DNA of 64,000 nt from Pseudomonas putida. Lineage in GTDB: Bacteria > Pseudomonadota > Gammaproteobacteria > Pseudomonadales > Pseudomonadaceae. The notes beneath the pieces were generated by a model. The model searched no databases. It was not told where the DNA came from and saw only the letters and a program-made list of their open reading frames with translations. The stretch covers positions 5,490,501 to 5,554,500 of the forward strand of contig NZ_CP029693.1 of NCBI RefSeq assembly GCF_003228315.1, written 5' to 3'. The translations under genes were made by a program, and so were the position numbers. Below are positions 50,370 through 59,065 of this stretch, piece after piece. The first letter of the stretch is position 1, and each line of letters starts with the position of its first letter.

Positions 50370-51134
50370 TTACTTGAGGTTACCGCTCAGGAACTGCTTC
50401 AAGCGCTCGCTCTTCGGATTGCCCAGCACGTCTTCCGGCGCGCCTTCTTCTTCCACCCGACCCTGGTGCAGGAACAGCACCTGGCTCGACACCTTGCGCG
50501 CGAAGCTCATCTCGTGAGTCACCATGATCATGGTCCGGCCTTCCTCGGCCAGGCCCTGGATCACCTTGAGCACTTCGCCCACCAGCTCCGGGTCCAGCGC
50601 CGAGGTCGGTTCGTCGAACAGCATGACTTCCGGTTCCATGGCCAGCGCCCGGGCAATCGCCACGCGCTGCTGTTGACCGCCGGAGAGGAACGCCGGGTAC
50701 TGATCGGCGACCCGTGCCGGCAATCCCACCTTGTCCAGGTAGCGGCGGGCGCGGTCCGTGGCTTCCTGCTTGCTGCAACCCAGCACGCGGATGGGCGCCA
50801 TGGTGATGTTTTCCAGCACGGTCATGTGGCTCCACAGGTTGAAGTGCTGGAACACCATGGCCAGGCGGGTGCGGATCCGTTGCAGTTCATTGGGATCGGC
50901 GACATGCATGCCATGGCGATCCTTGATCATGCGGATCGACTGGCCGTCGAGGCTCATCGCGCCGTCGTTGGGCTGTTCGAGAAAGTTGATGCAACGCAGG
51001 AAGGTACTTTTGCCCGAGCCGCTGGCGCCGATCAGGCTGATGACGTCGCCGGTGTTGGCCTTGAGCGAAACACCCTTGAGCACCTCATGATCGCCATAGC
51101 TTTTATGCAGGTCTTCAATGGTCAGTTTGTACAT
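50370..51134 (-). CDS. aotP: Basic amino acid ABC transporter ATPase AotP
   Basis: 254 aa. Walker A GASGSGKST (about residues 36-44), Q loop, signature LSGGQQQR (about 150) and Walker B VMLFDEPTSALDPE (about 170) are complete. HisP/AotP-type ATPases energise uptake of arginine, ornithine or histidine. It is last in the aotJQMOP order. In P. aeruginosa argR follows directly; here a REP element and an oppositely directed small gene follow instead. Confidence 0.93.
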   Translation of the reverse strand: MYKLTIEDLHKSYGDHEVLKGVSLKANTGDVISLIGASGSGKSTFLRCINFLEQPNDGAMSLDGQSIRMIKDRHGMHVADPNELQRIRTRLAMVFQHFNLWSHMTVLENITMAPIRVLGCSKQEATDRARRYLDKVGLPARVADQYPAFLSGGQQQRVAIARALAMEPEVMLFDEPTSALDPELVGEVLKVIQGLAEEGRTMIMVTHEMSFARKVSSQVLFLHQGRVEEEGAPEDVLGNPKSERLKQFLSGNLK

Positions 51135-51147
51135 GTAACAAGCATCC

Positions 51148-52284
51148 TCAAGGCGAAAGTAGGTAGCCGCTGCGATAGGCTTCGGCGCCCGCGACGTGGG
51201 CGATCACCATGCCGGCGGTGGCCATGCGTCGCAGCGAGCGGGCGTACATCAGACCGCTGGCGGTGCAGCGCACCGATGTGACGCTGTCGGAAATGGGGTC
51301 GATGATTTCGGCGATCAGTTGACCGGCTTCCAGGTATTCCCCCGGCAGCGCGGTGAACACCAGCAAGCCGCCAACCGGAGTGGCGACGGGCTCGACGCCG
51401 GCCAGTGGAGTGGCCGGGTAGGGCAGGTCGGGCAGTGGCGCCGGTTCGCCCGCGATTGCGCCGTAATGGATCAAGTAGTCAATCAGCGCCTGGCTGTCGA
51501 GGCTGGCCAGCGGGTGATTGACGTCGCCCTGGCCGCGCAGTTCGACGGTGACGGAAAAGCTCCCCAGTGGGATATCGAAGTGCTCGCCGAAGCGTTCCTT
51601 CAATTGCCACCACAGCAAGGTGAAGCATTCGTCGAACGACTGACCGCCGGAGTCGGTGGCCAGCAGGCTGGCTTCGGCACCAATGTAGCGCGCCAGCGGT
51701 TCGACCTGGGACCAGGCTTCGGGGGTGGTGTACAGGTGGGCGACCGCTTCGAAGTCGCAATGCAGGTCCAGCACCATGTCTGCATCGCAGGCCAGCCGTT
51801 GCAGGGTCAGGCGCTGGGATTGCAACTGGGTGCTGGCGGTCTGCCGCGCCAGAGCCTGGCGCAGGCTGTTGCGGATCAATTGCAGGTTGTGCTGCGGATC
51901 ATCGCCGAGCTGGCCTTCGATCTCGTTGCCGACTTCTTCGCTCAGGTCGACGAACCAGCGATTGAAGTTCTGCCCGCTTTCCAGCTCGTAGCGGCCCAGC
52001 GGTACATCCATCAGCACCTGTTCCAGGCCCACCGGGTTGGCGACCGGGACCAGCACGATCTCACTGCGCAGGCGGCCGGCGGCTTCCAGCTCCGCCAGGC
52101 GTTGCTTGAGGTGCCAGGCCACCAGCATGCCGGGCATTTCATCGGCGTGAAGGGACGACTGGATGTAGATCTTGCCTCGGGCGCTTGTAACGGCAGGCGA
52201 CGATGTCGGCCCGAAGTGGAAGCTGTGGATCTGTCGCGCTGTCCCCGGCACGGGGGACAGCAAGTCATGAATCTGGTGGCGCAT
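51148..52284 (-). CDS. aotO: AotO, succinylglutamate desuccinylase/aspartoacylase-family protein
   Basis: 378 aa. A Zn-carboxypeptidase-like fold is suggested by SSLHADEMPGML (HxxE, about residues 43-54) and DMVLDLHCDFEA (about 168-179, second Zn His), both typical of the M14/AstE-AspA group. The role of AotO in the transporter locus of P. aeruginosa is not settled; hydrolysis of an N-acyl amino acid is an inference. It lies 13 bp before aotP and 27 bp after aotM. Confidence 0.88.
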   Translation of the reverse strand: MRHQIHDLLSPVPGTARQIHSFHFGPTSSPAVTSARGKIYIQSSLHADEMPGMLVAWHLKQRLAELEAAGRLRSEIVLVPVANPVGLEQVLMDVPLGRYELESGQNFNRWFVDLSEEVGNEIEGQLGDDPQHNLQLIRNSLRQALARQTASTQLQSQRLTLQRLACDADMVLDLHCDFEAVAHLYTTPEAWSQVEPLARYIGAEASLLATDSGGQSFDECFTLLWWQLKERFGEHFDIPLGSFSVTVELRGQGDVNHPLASLDSQALIDYLIHYGAIAGEPAPLPDLPYPATPLAGVEPVATPVGGLLVFTALPGEYLEAGQLIAEIIDPISDSVTSVRCTASGLMYARSLRRMATAGMVIAHVAGAEAYRSGYLLSP

Positions 52285-52311
52285 CTGTTGTTCCCTGAAA
52301 CAGGAGAGGTC

Positions 52312-53022
52312 CTAGTGGGTCGGCCCGAGGAAGGCCAGCCAGCGGCGTTCGGCGAGGCGGAACAGGCCAACCAGCGCAAAGGTGACGGTCAGGTAGATCA
52401 GCGCGGCGATGCCGAACGACTGGAAGGTCAGGAAGGTCGCCGAGTTGGCGTCCCGAGCCACTTTCAGGATGTCCGGAATGGTGGCGGTGAACGCCACGGT
52501 GGTCGAGTGCAGCATCAGGATCACTTCGTTGCTGTAGTACGGCAACGAACGACGCAGGGCCGAAGGCATGATCACGTAGGCATACAGCTTCCAACCGGTC
52601 AGGCCGTAGGCTTTCGCCGCTTCGACTTCACCGTGGGCCATGCTGCGAATGGCTCCGGCGAAAATCTCGGTGGTGTAGGCGCAGGTGTTCAGGGCGAACG
52701 CCAGGATGGTGCAGTTCATCGCATCGCGGAAAAAGCTGTCGAGCAGCGGTTGCGCGCGCACCGCGGCCAGGCTGTAGATCCCGGTGTAGCAGATCAGCAG
52801 CTGGATATAGAGCGGCGTGCCACGGAACAGGTAGGTGTAGAACTGCACCGGCCAGCGAATGTAGAAGTGCGGCGAGACCCGGGCGATCGACAGCGGAATC
52901 GAGACGATGAAACCGAAGAAAATCGACGCGCTGAGCAGCCACATGGTCATGGCCAGGCCGGTGATGTTCTGGCCGTCGCTGTAGAGGAAAGGCCTCCAGT
53001 ATTCCTGCAGGAGTTCGATCAT
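52312..53022 (-). CDS. aotM: ABC transporter permease AotM
   Basis: 236 aa, HisM-like. Several membrane segments and the ATPase-coupling EAA loop EVEAAKAYGLTGWKLYAYVIMP (about residues 128-149) are clear. With AotQ it would form the inner-membrane pore. The start overlaps the aotQ stop by 4 bp, indicating translational coupling. Confidence 0.93.
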   Translation of the reverse strand: MIELLQEYWRPFLYSDGQNITGLAMTMWLLSASIFFGFIVSIPLSIARVSPHFYIRWPVQFYTYLFRGTPLYIQLLICYTGIYSLAAVRAQPLLDSFFRDAMNCTILAFALNTCAYTTEIFAGAIRSMAHGEVEAAKAYGLTGWKLYAYVIMPSALRRSLPYYSNEVILMLHSTTVAFTATIPDILKVARDANSATFLTFQSFGIAALIYLTVTFALVGLFRLAERRWLAFLGPTH

Positions 53023-53747
53023 CGTACGGCCTCCCGTGTGCCGGCAGCGTAGCGGCGTTCGAGTCGGCGCAGGATGAAGTTGGACGCGCTGGTGATCACC
53101 AGGTAGATCAAGGCGGCGAGTACCAGGAAGTAGAACAGTTGATAGCTGCTTTTACCGGCGTCCTGCGCGGCCTTGACCAGATCGGCCAGACCGATGATCG
53201 ATACCAGTGCGGTAGCCTTGAGCATGACCATCCAGTTGTTGCCGATACCCGGCAGGGCAAAACGCATCATTTGTGGAAATACCACGATCCAGAAGCGCTG
53301 GCCGCGTTTGAGGCCATAGGCGGTGGCGGCTTCGACCTGGCCCCGTGGTACCGCGAGAATCGCGCCACGGAAGGTTTCGGTGAAATAAGCGCCATAAATG
53401 AAGCCCAGGGTGATGACCCCGGCACTGAATGGGTTGATCTCGATGTATTCCCATTCCAGATAGTCGGTCAGCGACGTCAGCCAGGTTTGCAGGCTGTAGA
53501 AGATCAGCAGCATCAGCACCAGGTCCGGCACCCCGCGAATCAGCGTGGTGTAGCACAGGGCAGGCACGCGCAGCAGTTTGACTTTTGACAGCTTGGCACT
53601 GGCGCCGAGCAGGCCGAGCAACACGGCCACCAGCAGCGACATCGCCGATAATTTGATGGTCATCCAGGTGCCTTGCATCAGCAAAGGACCGAAGCCCTTG
53701 AGGCTGAAGGCCGAGAGCCCCAGATTTTGTAATAGGTCTTCGAACAT
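53019..53747 (-). CDS. aotQ: ABC transporter permease AotQ
   Basis: 242 aa, HisQ-like. MFEDLLQNLGLSAFSLKGFG begins the family; TLIRGVPDLVLMLLIFYSLQ and the EAA loop QVEAATAYGLKRGQRFWIVVFP (about 138-159) are typical. It pairs with AotM. It lies 56 bp downstream of aotJ with no terminator between. Confidence 0.93.
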   Translation of the reverse strand: MFEDLLQNLGLSAFSLKGFGPLLMQGTWMTIKLSAMSLLVAVLLGLLGASAKLSKVKLLRVPALCYTTLIRGVPDLVLMLLIFYSLQTWLTSLTDYLEWEYIEINPFSAGVITLGFIYGAYFTETFRGAILAVPRGQVEAATAYGLKRGQRFWIVVFPQMMRFALPGIGNNWMVMLKATALVSIIGLADLVKAAQDAGKSSYQLFYFLVLAALIYLVITSASNFILRRLERRYAAGTREAVR

Positions 53748-53803
53748 AAATCAGCAACCTGATCGGAAGAAAAAAGCGCCCATCGTGAGATGGGCGCCGG
53801 GCA

Positions 53804-54586
53804 TTATTTGCCGCTGTACAGATTCAGATCGCCAAAGTGTTTCTTCTGAATGGTGGCGTAGGTGCCATCATCGTGTAACGCTTTGATACCTTTATCCAAA
53901 AGGGCTTTCAGCTCGGTGTTACCTTTCTTAATGCCGACGGCGGTTTTGGCTGGCAACAGAGGGTCATCAACCGGCTTGCTGACTTCGAAATCGGCACCCT
54001 GTGGCGACTTCAGGAAACCCAGTTCGGCTTGCAGCATGTCCTGGATGCCGGCGTCGAGACGACCGGAAGTCAGGTCGGCGTAAACCTGATCCTGGTTGGC
54101 GTAGGCCTGGGTTTTCACGCCAGCCTTGTCCAGGATGGCCTTGGCGTAGGCTTCCTGAATGGTGCCTTGCTCGTAACCGACGGTCTTGCCTTTGAGGGAA
54201 GCGGTGTCGGTTGTGATGCCGGAGCCTTTCTTGTACACCAGAGCGGTCGGGCCGGAGAACAGCTCGCTGGAGAAGTCGATGACTTTTTCGCGGGCTTCGG
54301 TGACGGTCATCGAAGAGATCACGCCGTCGAATTTATTGGCCTTGAGGCCTGGAATCATGCCGTCGAAATCGCTTTCGACCCATTTGCACTTGACCTTCAG
54401 CTCAGCGCAGATTGCGTTGCCCAGATCGATATCGAAGCCCACCAGGCTGCCGTCGGCCGCTTTGGACTCGAACGGAGCGTAGGAAGGGTCAACACCGAAG
54501 CGCAGTTCCTTGTATTCCTTCGCCAGCGCAGAGCCAGCAGCTACGCACAATGCCAGTGCAGACAGGGTCAGCAATGCTTTTTTCAT
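53804..54586 (-). CDS. aotJ: Periplasmic basic amino acid-binding protein AotJ
   Basis: 260 aa. Signal peptide MKKALLTLSALALCVAAGSALA, then the SBP family 3 fold: LRFGVDPSYAPFESKAADGS, GFDIDLGNAICAEL and SMTVTEAREKVIDFS. Two Cys pairs would fit the HisJ/ArgT disulphide (ICAELKVKC). The specificity for arginine/ornithine is inferred from the operon. First gene of the aotJQMOP cluster; its promoter must lie in 54587-54790. Confidence 0.93.
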   Translation of the reverse strand: MKKALLTLSALALCVAAGSALAKEYKELRFGVDPSYAPFESKAADGSLVGFDIDLGNAICAELKVKCKWVESDFDGMIPGLKANKFDGVISSMTVTEAREKVIDFSSELFSGPTALVYKKGSGITTDTASLKGKTVGYEQGTIQEAYAKAILDKAGVKTQAYANQDQVYADLTSGRLDAGIQDMLQAELGFLKSPQGADFEVSKPVDDPLLPAKTAVGIKKGNTELKALLDKGIKALHDDGTYATIQKKHFGDLNLYSGK

Positions 54587-54796
54587 TATTCAATCCCTAA
54601 GAACCAATATGAGCGCTTGTGGCGCAGAATTATTGTTACTGGTAAGCGTAAGACTTAATGAAGGTAGCAATTTCCGAACCAGAGTGCCGAACAAGCGTTT
54701 AAAAGGTATTCAGGAAATTGCCGGATGGGATTAGTGCACGAAAATGGGCGCCGTGAAAAGCCTGCACTGTTGTGGATCAGGTTGATGTGAAAATCT

Positions 54797-54864
54797 AAAA
54801 GATCGCAGCCTGCGGCAGCTCCTACAGAGATTGGTGTAGGAGCTGCCGCAGGCTGCGATCTTTT
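54797..54864. repeat. Perfect 30-bp-arm palindrome (GATCGCAGCC family)
   Basis: Arms 54797-54826 and 54835-54864 are fully complementary with an 8-base loop; the arm begins AAAAGATCGCAGCCTGCGGC. It ends 5 bp before the acylase stop. A-rich left and T-rich right ends could let it act as a terminator on both strands. Related copies occur at 57427-57516 and 58988-59056. Confidence 0.95.
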
Positions 54865-54868
54865 GATC

Positions 54869-57319
54869 TTACTTGCCCGGCGTCAGGGTCAGGCGCTGGG
54901 TGCCGTACACCCGATCAAAGTTCTGCGGTTGCATCGGCAGGCTCATGTACTGCCCCTTGAGCCACGGGTCGATGCTGTTCAGATAATACGGGCTTGCCGG
55001 GTTGCCGGACTGGCCGGTGGCGATCTGGCCAGTCAACGGTTCGGTCTGGCCGAAGTCGACGATGAAGCGCATCGCGGGCGCCAGCGTGGTGTTGAAGTCC
55101 TGGCCCCAGGCAAATGCAGCGGTGTTGAGCGTGGTGTGATCGCCACCGGCCGGCAGCGGGCCGCGCACCGTCTGGCCGCTGCTGTTCTTCCATTCGTAGC
55201 GGTGCAGCTTGCCCCACTGCCAGGCGTTGTGGCTGCCGCCCAACTGACTGTCGCCAGCACTGATCGCCGCAGCCAGGCTACGGGCGAGGATGGCCGGTTT
55301 GTCTTCTTTCTGCGCGGTGCGCAGGTCATCCCAGAACGGGCTGTCTTCGCGACCCAGCAAGTGATCGGCCTGCGCGGCGTAGGACAACTTGCCGTTGGCG
55401 ATGAAGGCCTTCCACGTCGGACTGGTTTCCGGGCCCAGTTCGTCGAGGAAAATCTGTTTGCTGCTCTCTTGCAGGAACAGCTCGTAGACCGCCGCGTCGG
55501 CGGAGGTCGGGCTGAGCTTGCCGTCGAATGCCATCAAGCGGGTAAAAGCTTCGCGCGCCTTGTCGCGCTCGGCCACCGGTAAGGCGTCGATGGCTTGTTT
55601 GAGCGGTTGGGCCATGCCCGGGGCTTCAAACATTTTCTTCAGTTTGGCGGCGAAGGTGGTGGTCTGGTCGTACTGCATGGCGATCAGGCTGCGCGTGTCA
55701 TGTTTGCCGGCGCCGGCCAGCTCCGCCATGCGCTCGCCGCGTTCCGGCGCTGCCCAGGAATTGGACAATTGCATGCCATAACCATGGGGAATGACGCGCT
55801 GGTTGGCGGTGCCGAGCCAGCCTTGGGCCGGATCCTGATCGTAAGGGTGCAGCATCGGATCGGCGTAACCGTCCCAGTCGTAACGACCCTCCCAGCCCGG
55901 CGATGGCAACAAGCCTTCGCCTTCACGGCGGTTCGGATAGCGCCCGGTGACCTGCCAGCCGATGTTGCTGGCGTCGGCAAACACCAGGTTCAAGGCGATG
56001 GCGCGGATCTCGCGGCTGGCGTCGGACGCGCGCTCGACGTTTTGCGCGCGGGACAGATCGAAAAACGCGTCGAGGGTTTTGTCGTCGGTGAAGCTCGGAG
56101 TCTGCAAGGCCAGGCCGAAACCGCTGCCCTGGGCCAGGCCTTGGGCGCTGTTGAGCAACGGGCCATGGGCGGTTTCGTACACGGCTTCGCGAATCGGCCG
56201 CTGGCCTTTGACGAAATAGGTTTCGTTGCGCACGACCGCAGGCGTCCATTTGCCTTTGGTTTCATAGGCCAGACCATTGCCCTGACGTTTGATTTTCTCC
56301 AGGAACAGGTCCTGGTTGTCGCCCATGACGTTGGTCATGCTCCACGCGACCTTGCCGTTGAAACCGCCAAGGACCATTGGCAAGCCGGCGATGGTCACAC
56401 CGGACGCCTGATATTTAGTGGTGCGAATCTGCACGTAACTGAACAGCGACGGCACGCCCATCGGACCGTGGCTGTCGCTGGCCAGCAAGCTCTTGCCGCT
56501 ACGGCTGCGCTGTGGAGCGATGGCCCAGTTGTTCGACGAGGTGGCGCCCAGCAGATTTAGCTCGGACAGCTGGCTGGTGGCTTTGTTGATCTCGGCCAGC
56601 CCCGGTACTTGTCCCGTGAGCTTGATGCCCTGGAGCTTTTCGCTTTCGGCCAGCGGCAGTTTTTCATCCGGCGCGGAAGGGGTCAGCCATGCCAGCTTGT
56701 CGGTGGTGACCGTCTGGGCCAACACCAGCGAGGCAATTTCTTCGGGCAGGTTGGCCGACTGGCTGAAATTCAACAGGCAGAAAATCAGCGCGGAGTCTTC
56801 CGGTTGCCAGTATTCAGGCTTGTAACCGCTGGCGGCGAGGTCGGCCGGCAGTTTGTCGCGGTAGCGGAACAGGTAGGCGTTGACCCCGCGGGCATAGACC
56901 TCGAAGAAGCGCTTGAGGCGGGGGGACGATGCCTTATACAACTCGCCGGCACTCTTCTTCAGGTTGACGGCGCGCATGTAGCGGTCGGCATCCAGCAGGT
57001 CTGAACCGTGCATTTCGGCCAGGCGTCCCTGGGCCAGCAAGCGCAGGGTGACCATTTGCGTGATGCGATCGCTGGCGTGCACGTAGCCGAGGGTGAACAA
57101 CGCGTCATGGAAGCTGCTGCTTTCGATCAACGGCACGCCCATGGCATTGCGTCGCACCGAAACGTTCTGCGCCAGGCCCTTGAGCGCCTGCACGCCGGTA
57201 GCGGGTGGGAGCGTGTCCTGGGCGTTGAAGCTCTGACAGCCTGTCAGGCTCAAGACCCCCGCCACTGCTGCGGCAACGCCGAACCGGGGTAGAAAATGTG
57301 TAAGGGCTGGCGAGGCCAT
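54869..57319 (-). CDS. quiP: QuiP-like penicillin acylase-family Ntn hydrolase
   Basis: 816 aa from MASPALTHFLPRFGVAAAVA, with GGAGCTTTGCC just before it. A lipobox-like VLSLTGCQS (Cys about 28) suggests envelope attachment. The alpha chain (to about residue 260) ends before the nucleophile region LGATSSNNWAIAPQRSRSGK, where self-cleavage would expose a Ser; YVHASDRITQM and TNVMGDNQD are family motifs. P. aeruginosa QuiP has the same start pattern and degrades long-chain acyl-homoserine lactones, so quorum-signal cleavage is likely but not proven. Confidence 0.87.
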   Translation of the reverse strand: MASPALTHFLPRFGVAAAVAGVLSLTGCQSFNAQDTLPPATGVQALKGLAQNVSVRRNAMGVPLIESSSFHDALFTLGYVHASDRITQMVTLRLLAQGRLAEMHGSDLLDADRYMRAVNLKKSAGELYKASSPRLKRFFEVYARGVNAYLFRYRDKLPADLAASGYKPEYWQPEDSALIFCLLNFSQSANLPEEIASLVLAQTVTTDKLAWLTPSAPDEKLPLAESEKLQGIKLTGQVPGLAEINKATSQLSELNLLGATSSNNWAIAPQRSRSGKSLLASDSHGPMGVPSLFSYVQIRTTKYQASGVTIAGLPMVLGGFNGKVAWSMTNVMGDNQDLFLEKIKRQGNGLAYETKGKWTPAVVRNETYFVKGQRPIREAVYETAHGPLLNSAQGLAQGSGFGLALQTPSFTDDKTLDAFFDLSRAQNVERASDASREIRAIALNLVFADASNIGWQVTGRYPNRREGEGLLPSPGWEGRYDWDGYADPMLHPYDQDPAQGWLGTANQRVIPHGYGMQLSNSWAAPERGERMAELAGAGKHDTRSLIAMQYDQTTTFAAKLKKMFEAPGMAQPLKQAIDALPVAERDKAREAFTRLMAFDGKLSPTSADAAVYELFLQESSKQIFLDELGPETSPTWKAFIANGKLSYAAQADHLLGREDSPFWDDLRTAQKEDKPAILARSLAAAISAGDSQLGGSHNAWQWGKLHRYEWKNSSGQTVRGPLPAGGDHTTLNTAAFAWGQDFNTTLAPAMRFIVDFGQTEPLTGQIATGQSGNPASPYYLNSIDPWLKGQYMSLPMQPQNFDRVYGTQRLTLTPGK

Positions 57320-57426
57320 GGCAAAGCTCCTGCGGGGGTGGTAGCGCAATAAAGCCGCTACGTTAGTGAGCGGGCAGTGGCCGCGCAAGCGGGGGACGAG
57401 GTTATTTCAGGATTTGTCTGAGAATC

Positions 57427-57516
57427 GAAAAGATCGCAGCCTGCTGTGCAGGTTTAGCCAGCTCTACAGTGGATTGGCGCACACCTTGTATGAGCTGCCG
57501 AAGGCTGCGATCTTTT
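57427..57516. repeat. Degenerate GATCGCAGCC-family palindrome
   Basis: AAAAGATCGCAGCCTGCTGT and the inverted AAGGCTGCGATCTTTT, with a diverged centre of about 55 bp. It precedes the isochorismatase-like gene. Confidence 0.8.
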
Positions 57517-57550
57517 GACCTTCAACCCAACCTTCTGGAGCAACACGGGC

Positions 57551-58108
57551 ATGGAGCTAAGGACCAACGCAGCACTGATCATCATCGATCAGCAGAAAGG
57601 CATCCTGCATCCCAGGCTCGGTCGCCGGAACAATCCCCAGGCCGAGGAGCGCATTCTCGAACTGCTGGCGCATTGGCGCCGCAGCGGGCGGCCGATCGTG
57701 CATGTACAGCACTTGTCCCGCTCTGAGGATTCGGTGTTCTGGCCGCAGCAATCGGGGGTGGAGTTTCAGGAACGGTTTGCGCCATTGCCCGGTGAACAAC
57801 TGATTCAAAAGCAGGTGCCGGATGCGTTTTGCTCGACGGCGCTGGAGGCGTACTTGCGCGGAGCGGGGATCGGGCAGTTGATCATCGTTGGCGTGGCCAC
57901 TCACAACTCGGTGGAATCCACGGCGCGTACGGCGGGCAATCTGGGGTTCGATACCTGGGTGGTGGAGGATGCGTGCTTTACCTTCGACAAGGCTGACTTC
58001 TTTGGAAATGCCCGATCAGCCGAGGAGGTGCATGGGATGTCGCTGGGGAATTTGCATGGGGAGTATGCGACGGTGGTCAGTACTGCGCAGATTCTGGGGA
58101 ATGGATGA
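57551..58108 (+). CDS. Isochorismatase-superfamily protein with Ser at the Cys position
   Basis: 185 aa from MELRTNAALIIIDQQKGILH. The acid DQQ (Asp about 14) and Lys region LIQKQVPDAFCST (about 89-101) match cysteine hydrolases. The usual GxxTHxCVxxTAR loop reads GVATHNSVESTAR (about 119-131), so the nucleophilic Cys is Ser. The motif GNLGFDTWVVEDACFTFDK is typical of an uncharacterised subfamily. It may bind a ligand, use Ser, or have another activity. ATG 57551 follows CTGGAGCAACACGGGC. Confidence 0.85.
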   Translation: MELRTNAALIIIDQQKGILHPRLGRRNNPQAEERILELLAHWRRSGRPIVHVQHLSRSEDSVFWPQQSGVEFQERFAPLPGEQLIQKQVPDAFCSTALEAYLRGAGIGQLIIVGVATHNSVESTARTAGNLGFDTWVVEDACFTFDKADFFGNARSAEEVHGMSLGNLHGEYATVVSTAQILGNG

Positions 58109-58112
58109 AACC

Positions 58113-58214
58113 CTGTAGGAGCGAGCCTGCTCGCGATGGTCGTTAACGATAATGCGTACTGACTGGTTCAACGCGGCGTTTTCGAGTTTTTCGCGAGCAG
58201 GCTCGCTCCTACAG
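58113..58214. repeat. REP/BIME palindromic pair
   Basis: CTGTAGGAGCGAGCCTGCTC and GAGCAGGCTCGCTCCTACAG, about 60 bp apart, between convergent genes. Confidence 0.9.
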
Positions 58215-58253
58215 GGGGGATTCAACAGGCGAAAATGAATTCAGCCCGAAGCA

Positions 58254-58460
58254 TCAAGCGCCGTGGCACTTCTTGAATTTCTTGCCGTTGCCGCAAGGGC
58301 AAGGGTCGTTGCGGCCGACGTCTTTCAGGGCGTTACGTACCGGCTCCTGAGGCGCGTGGTTGCAGTGCGGGCCGTGGACATGGCCATGGTCGTGATCATG
58401 ATCGTGGTGGTCATGATCGTGGTTGCAGTCTGGGCCATGGACATGGGGTTGCTGGGTCAT
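58254..58460 (-). CDS. His-rich SEC-C metal-binding motif protein
   Basis: 68 aa. The first half is a His/Asp run (HVHGPDCNHDHDHHDHDHDH) that would bind divalent metal ions. The C-terminus is a SEC-C motif, GRNDPCPCGNGKKFKKCHGA, with a CxCx8-CH Zn site like that of SecA. No signal peptide. Possible roles are metal storage or delivery; none is shown. It lies 5 bp downstream of the LEA-like lipoprotein gene on the same strand, so an operon is likely. Confidence 0.82.
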   Translation of the reverse strand: MTQQPHVHGPDCNHDHDHHDHDHDHGHVHGPHCNHAPQEPVRNALKDVGRNDPCPCGNGKKFKKCHGA

Positions 58461-58465
58461 CGGGG

Positions 58466-58951
58466 TTACTCCGGAATTAGATCGGCGGGGATTATTACGC
58501 CATTACGCGCCAGGTGCACGTAATGGGCGATGAATAAACCGGTTTCCATCTCACCTTCCAGACGATAGGGAATACCCTGCGGGGAGTTTTTCAGCTGCTT
58601 GACCAGGTCCTTGACGTGGGGCCACAGGTTGGTGCGGATCGGGACCTTGTAGAAACGGCTGCTCTTGGGGTCGACGGTGATCCAGTGTTCATGCTCGCCT
58701 TCGGCCAGCAGGATGCCGCCCAGGTGCACGCGATACTCCAGGCCGCGCACGGTCAGGTCGCTGTCGTTGCGGTTATCGATACGAAAGTGCAGTACGAACC
58801 GCTGTTCCATCAGCTTGGCCTTTACCACTTCAACCTTGACCAGATGCACCTCTGGGTCAGGTTCATCGGTGCTGAACCAGGAGGCGCAGCCGCCGAGCCC
58901 CAGGCAAAGGGTCAATATAAGCAGGCCGTGTGCGAGTCGCCGGGTGAGCAT
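58466..58951 (-). CDS. LEA-14/WHy-like lipoprotein
   Basis: 161 aa. Signal and lipobox LILTLCLGLGGCASWFSTDE place the lipidated Cys near residue 22. The mature part (VHLVKVEVVKAKLMEQRFVL.. RIDNRNDSDLTVRGLEYRVH) is a single WHy/LEA type 2 beta domain, related to desiccation-associated proteins. Probably outer-membrane anchored. The function in bacteria is unclear. It precedes the SEC-C gene by 5 bp. Confidence 0.82.
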   Translation of the reverse strand: MLTRRLAHGLLILTLCLGLGGCASWFSTDEPDPEVHLVKVEVVKAKLMEQRFVLHFRIDNRNDSDLTVRGLEYRVHLGGILLAEGEHEHWITVDPKSSRFYKVPIRTNLWPHVKDLVKQLKNSPQGIPYRLEGEMETGLFIAHYVHLARNGVIIPADLIPE

Positions 58952-58987
58952 GGTCGTTCCTCTTCCTTGAACCCCAGTCTAGTCGTT

Positions 58988-59056
58988 AAAAGATCGCAGT
59001 CTTCGGTAGCGCCTGCAGGCGTCCAATGCGGGCGTTGCCGCAGGCTGCGATCTTTT
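58988..59056. repeat. GATCGCAGCC-family palindrome
   Basis: AAAAGATCGCAGTCTTCGGT on the left and GCCGCAGGCTGCGATCTTTT on the right, with a mismatched centre. Confidence 0.85.
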
Positions 59057-59065
59057 GACGTTGCC

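Noticed and set aside
51196..53052. 618-codon plus-strand frame opposite aotO and aotM
   Set aside because: Spans two genes and their gap in antisense; low-complexity Gly/Gln/Arg composition.
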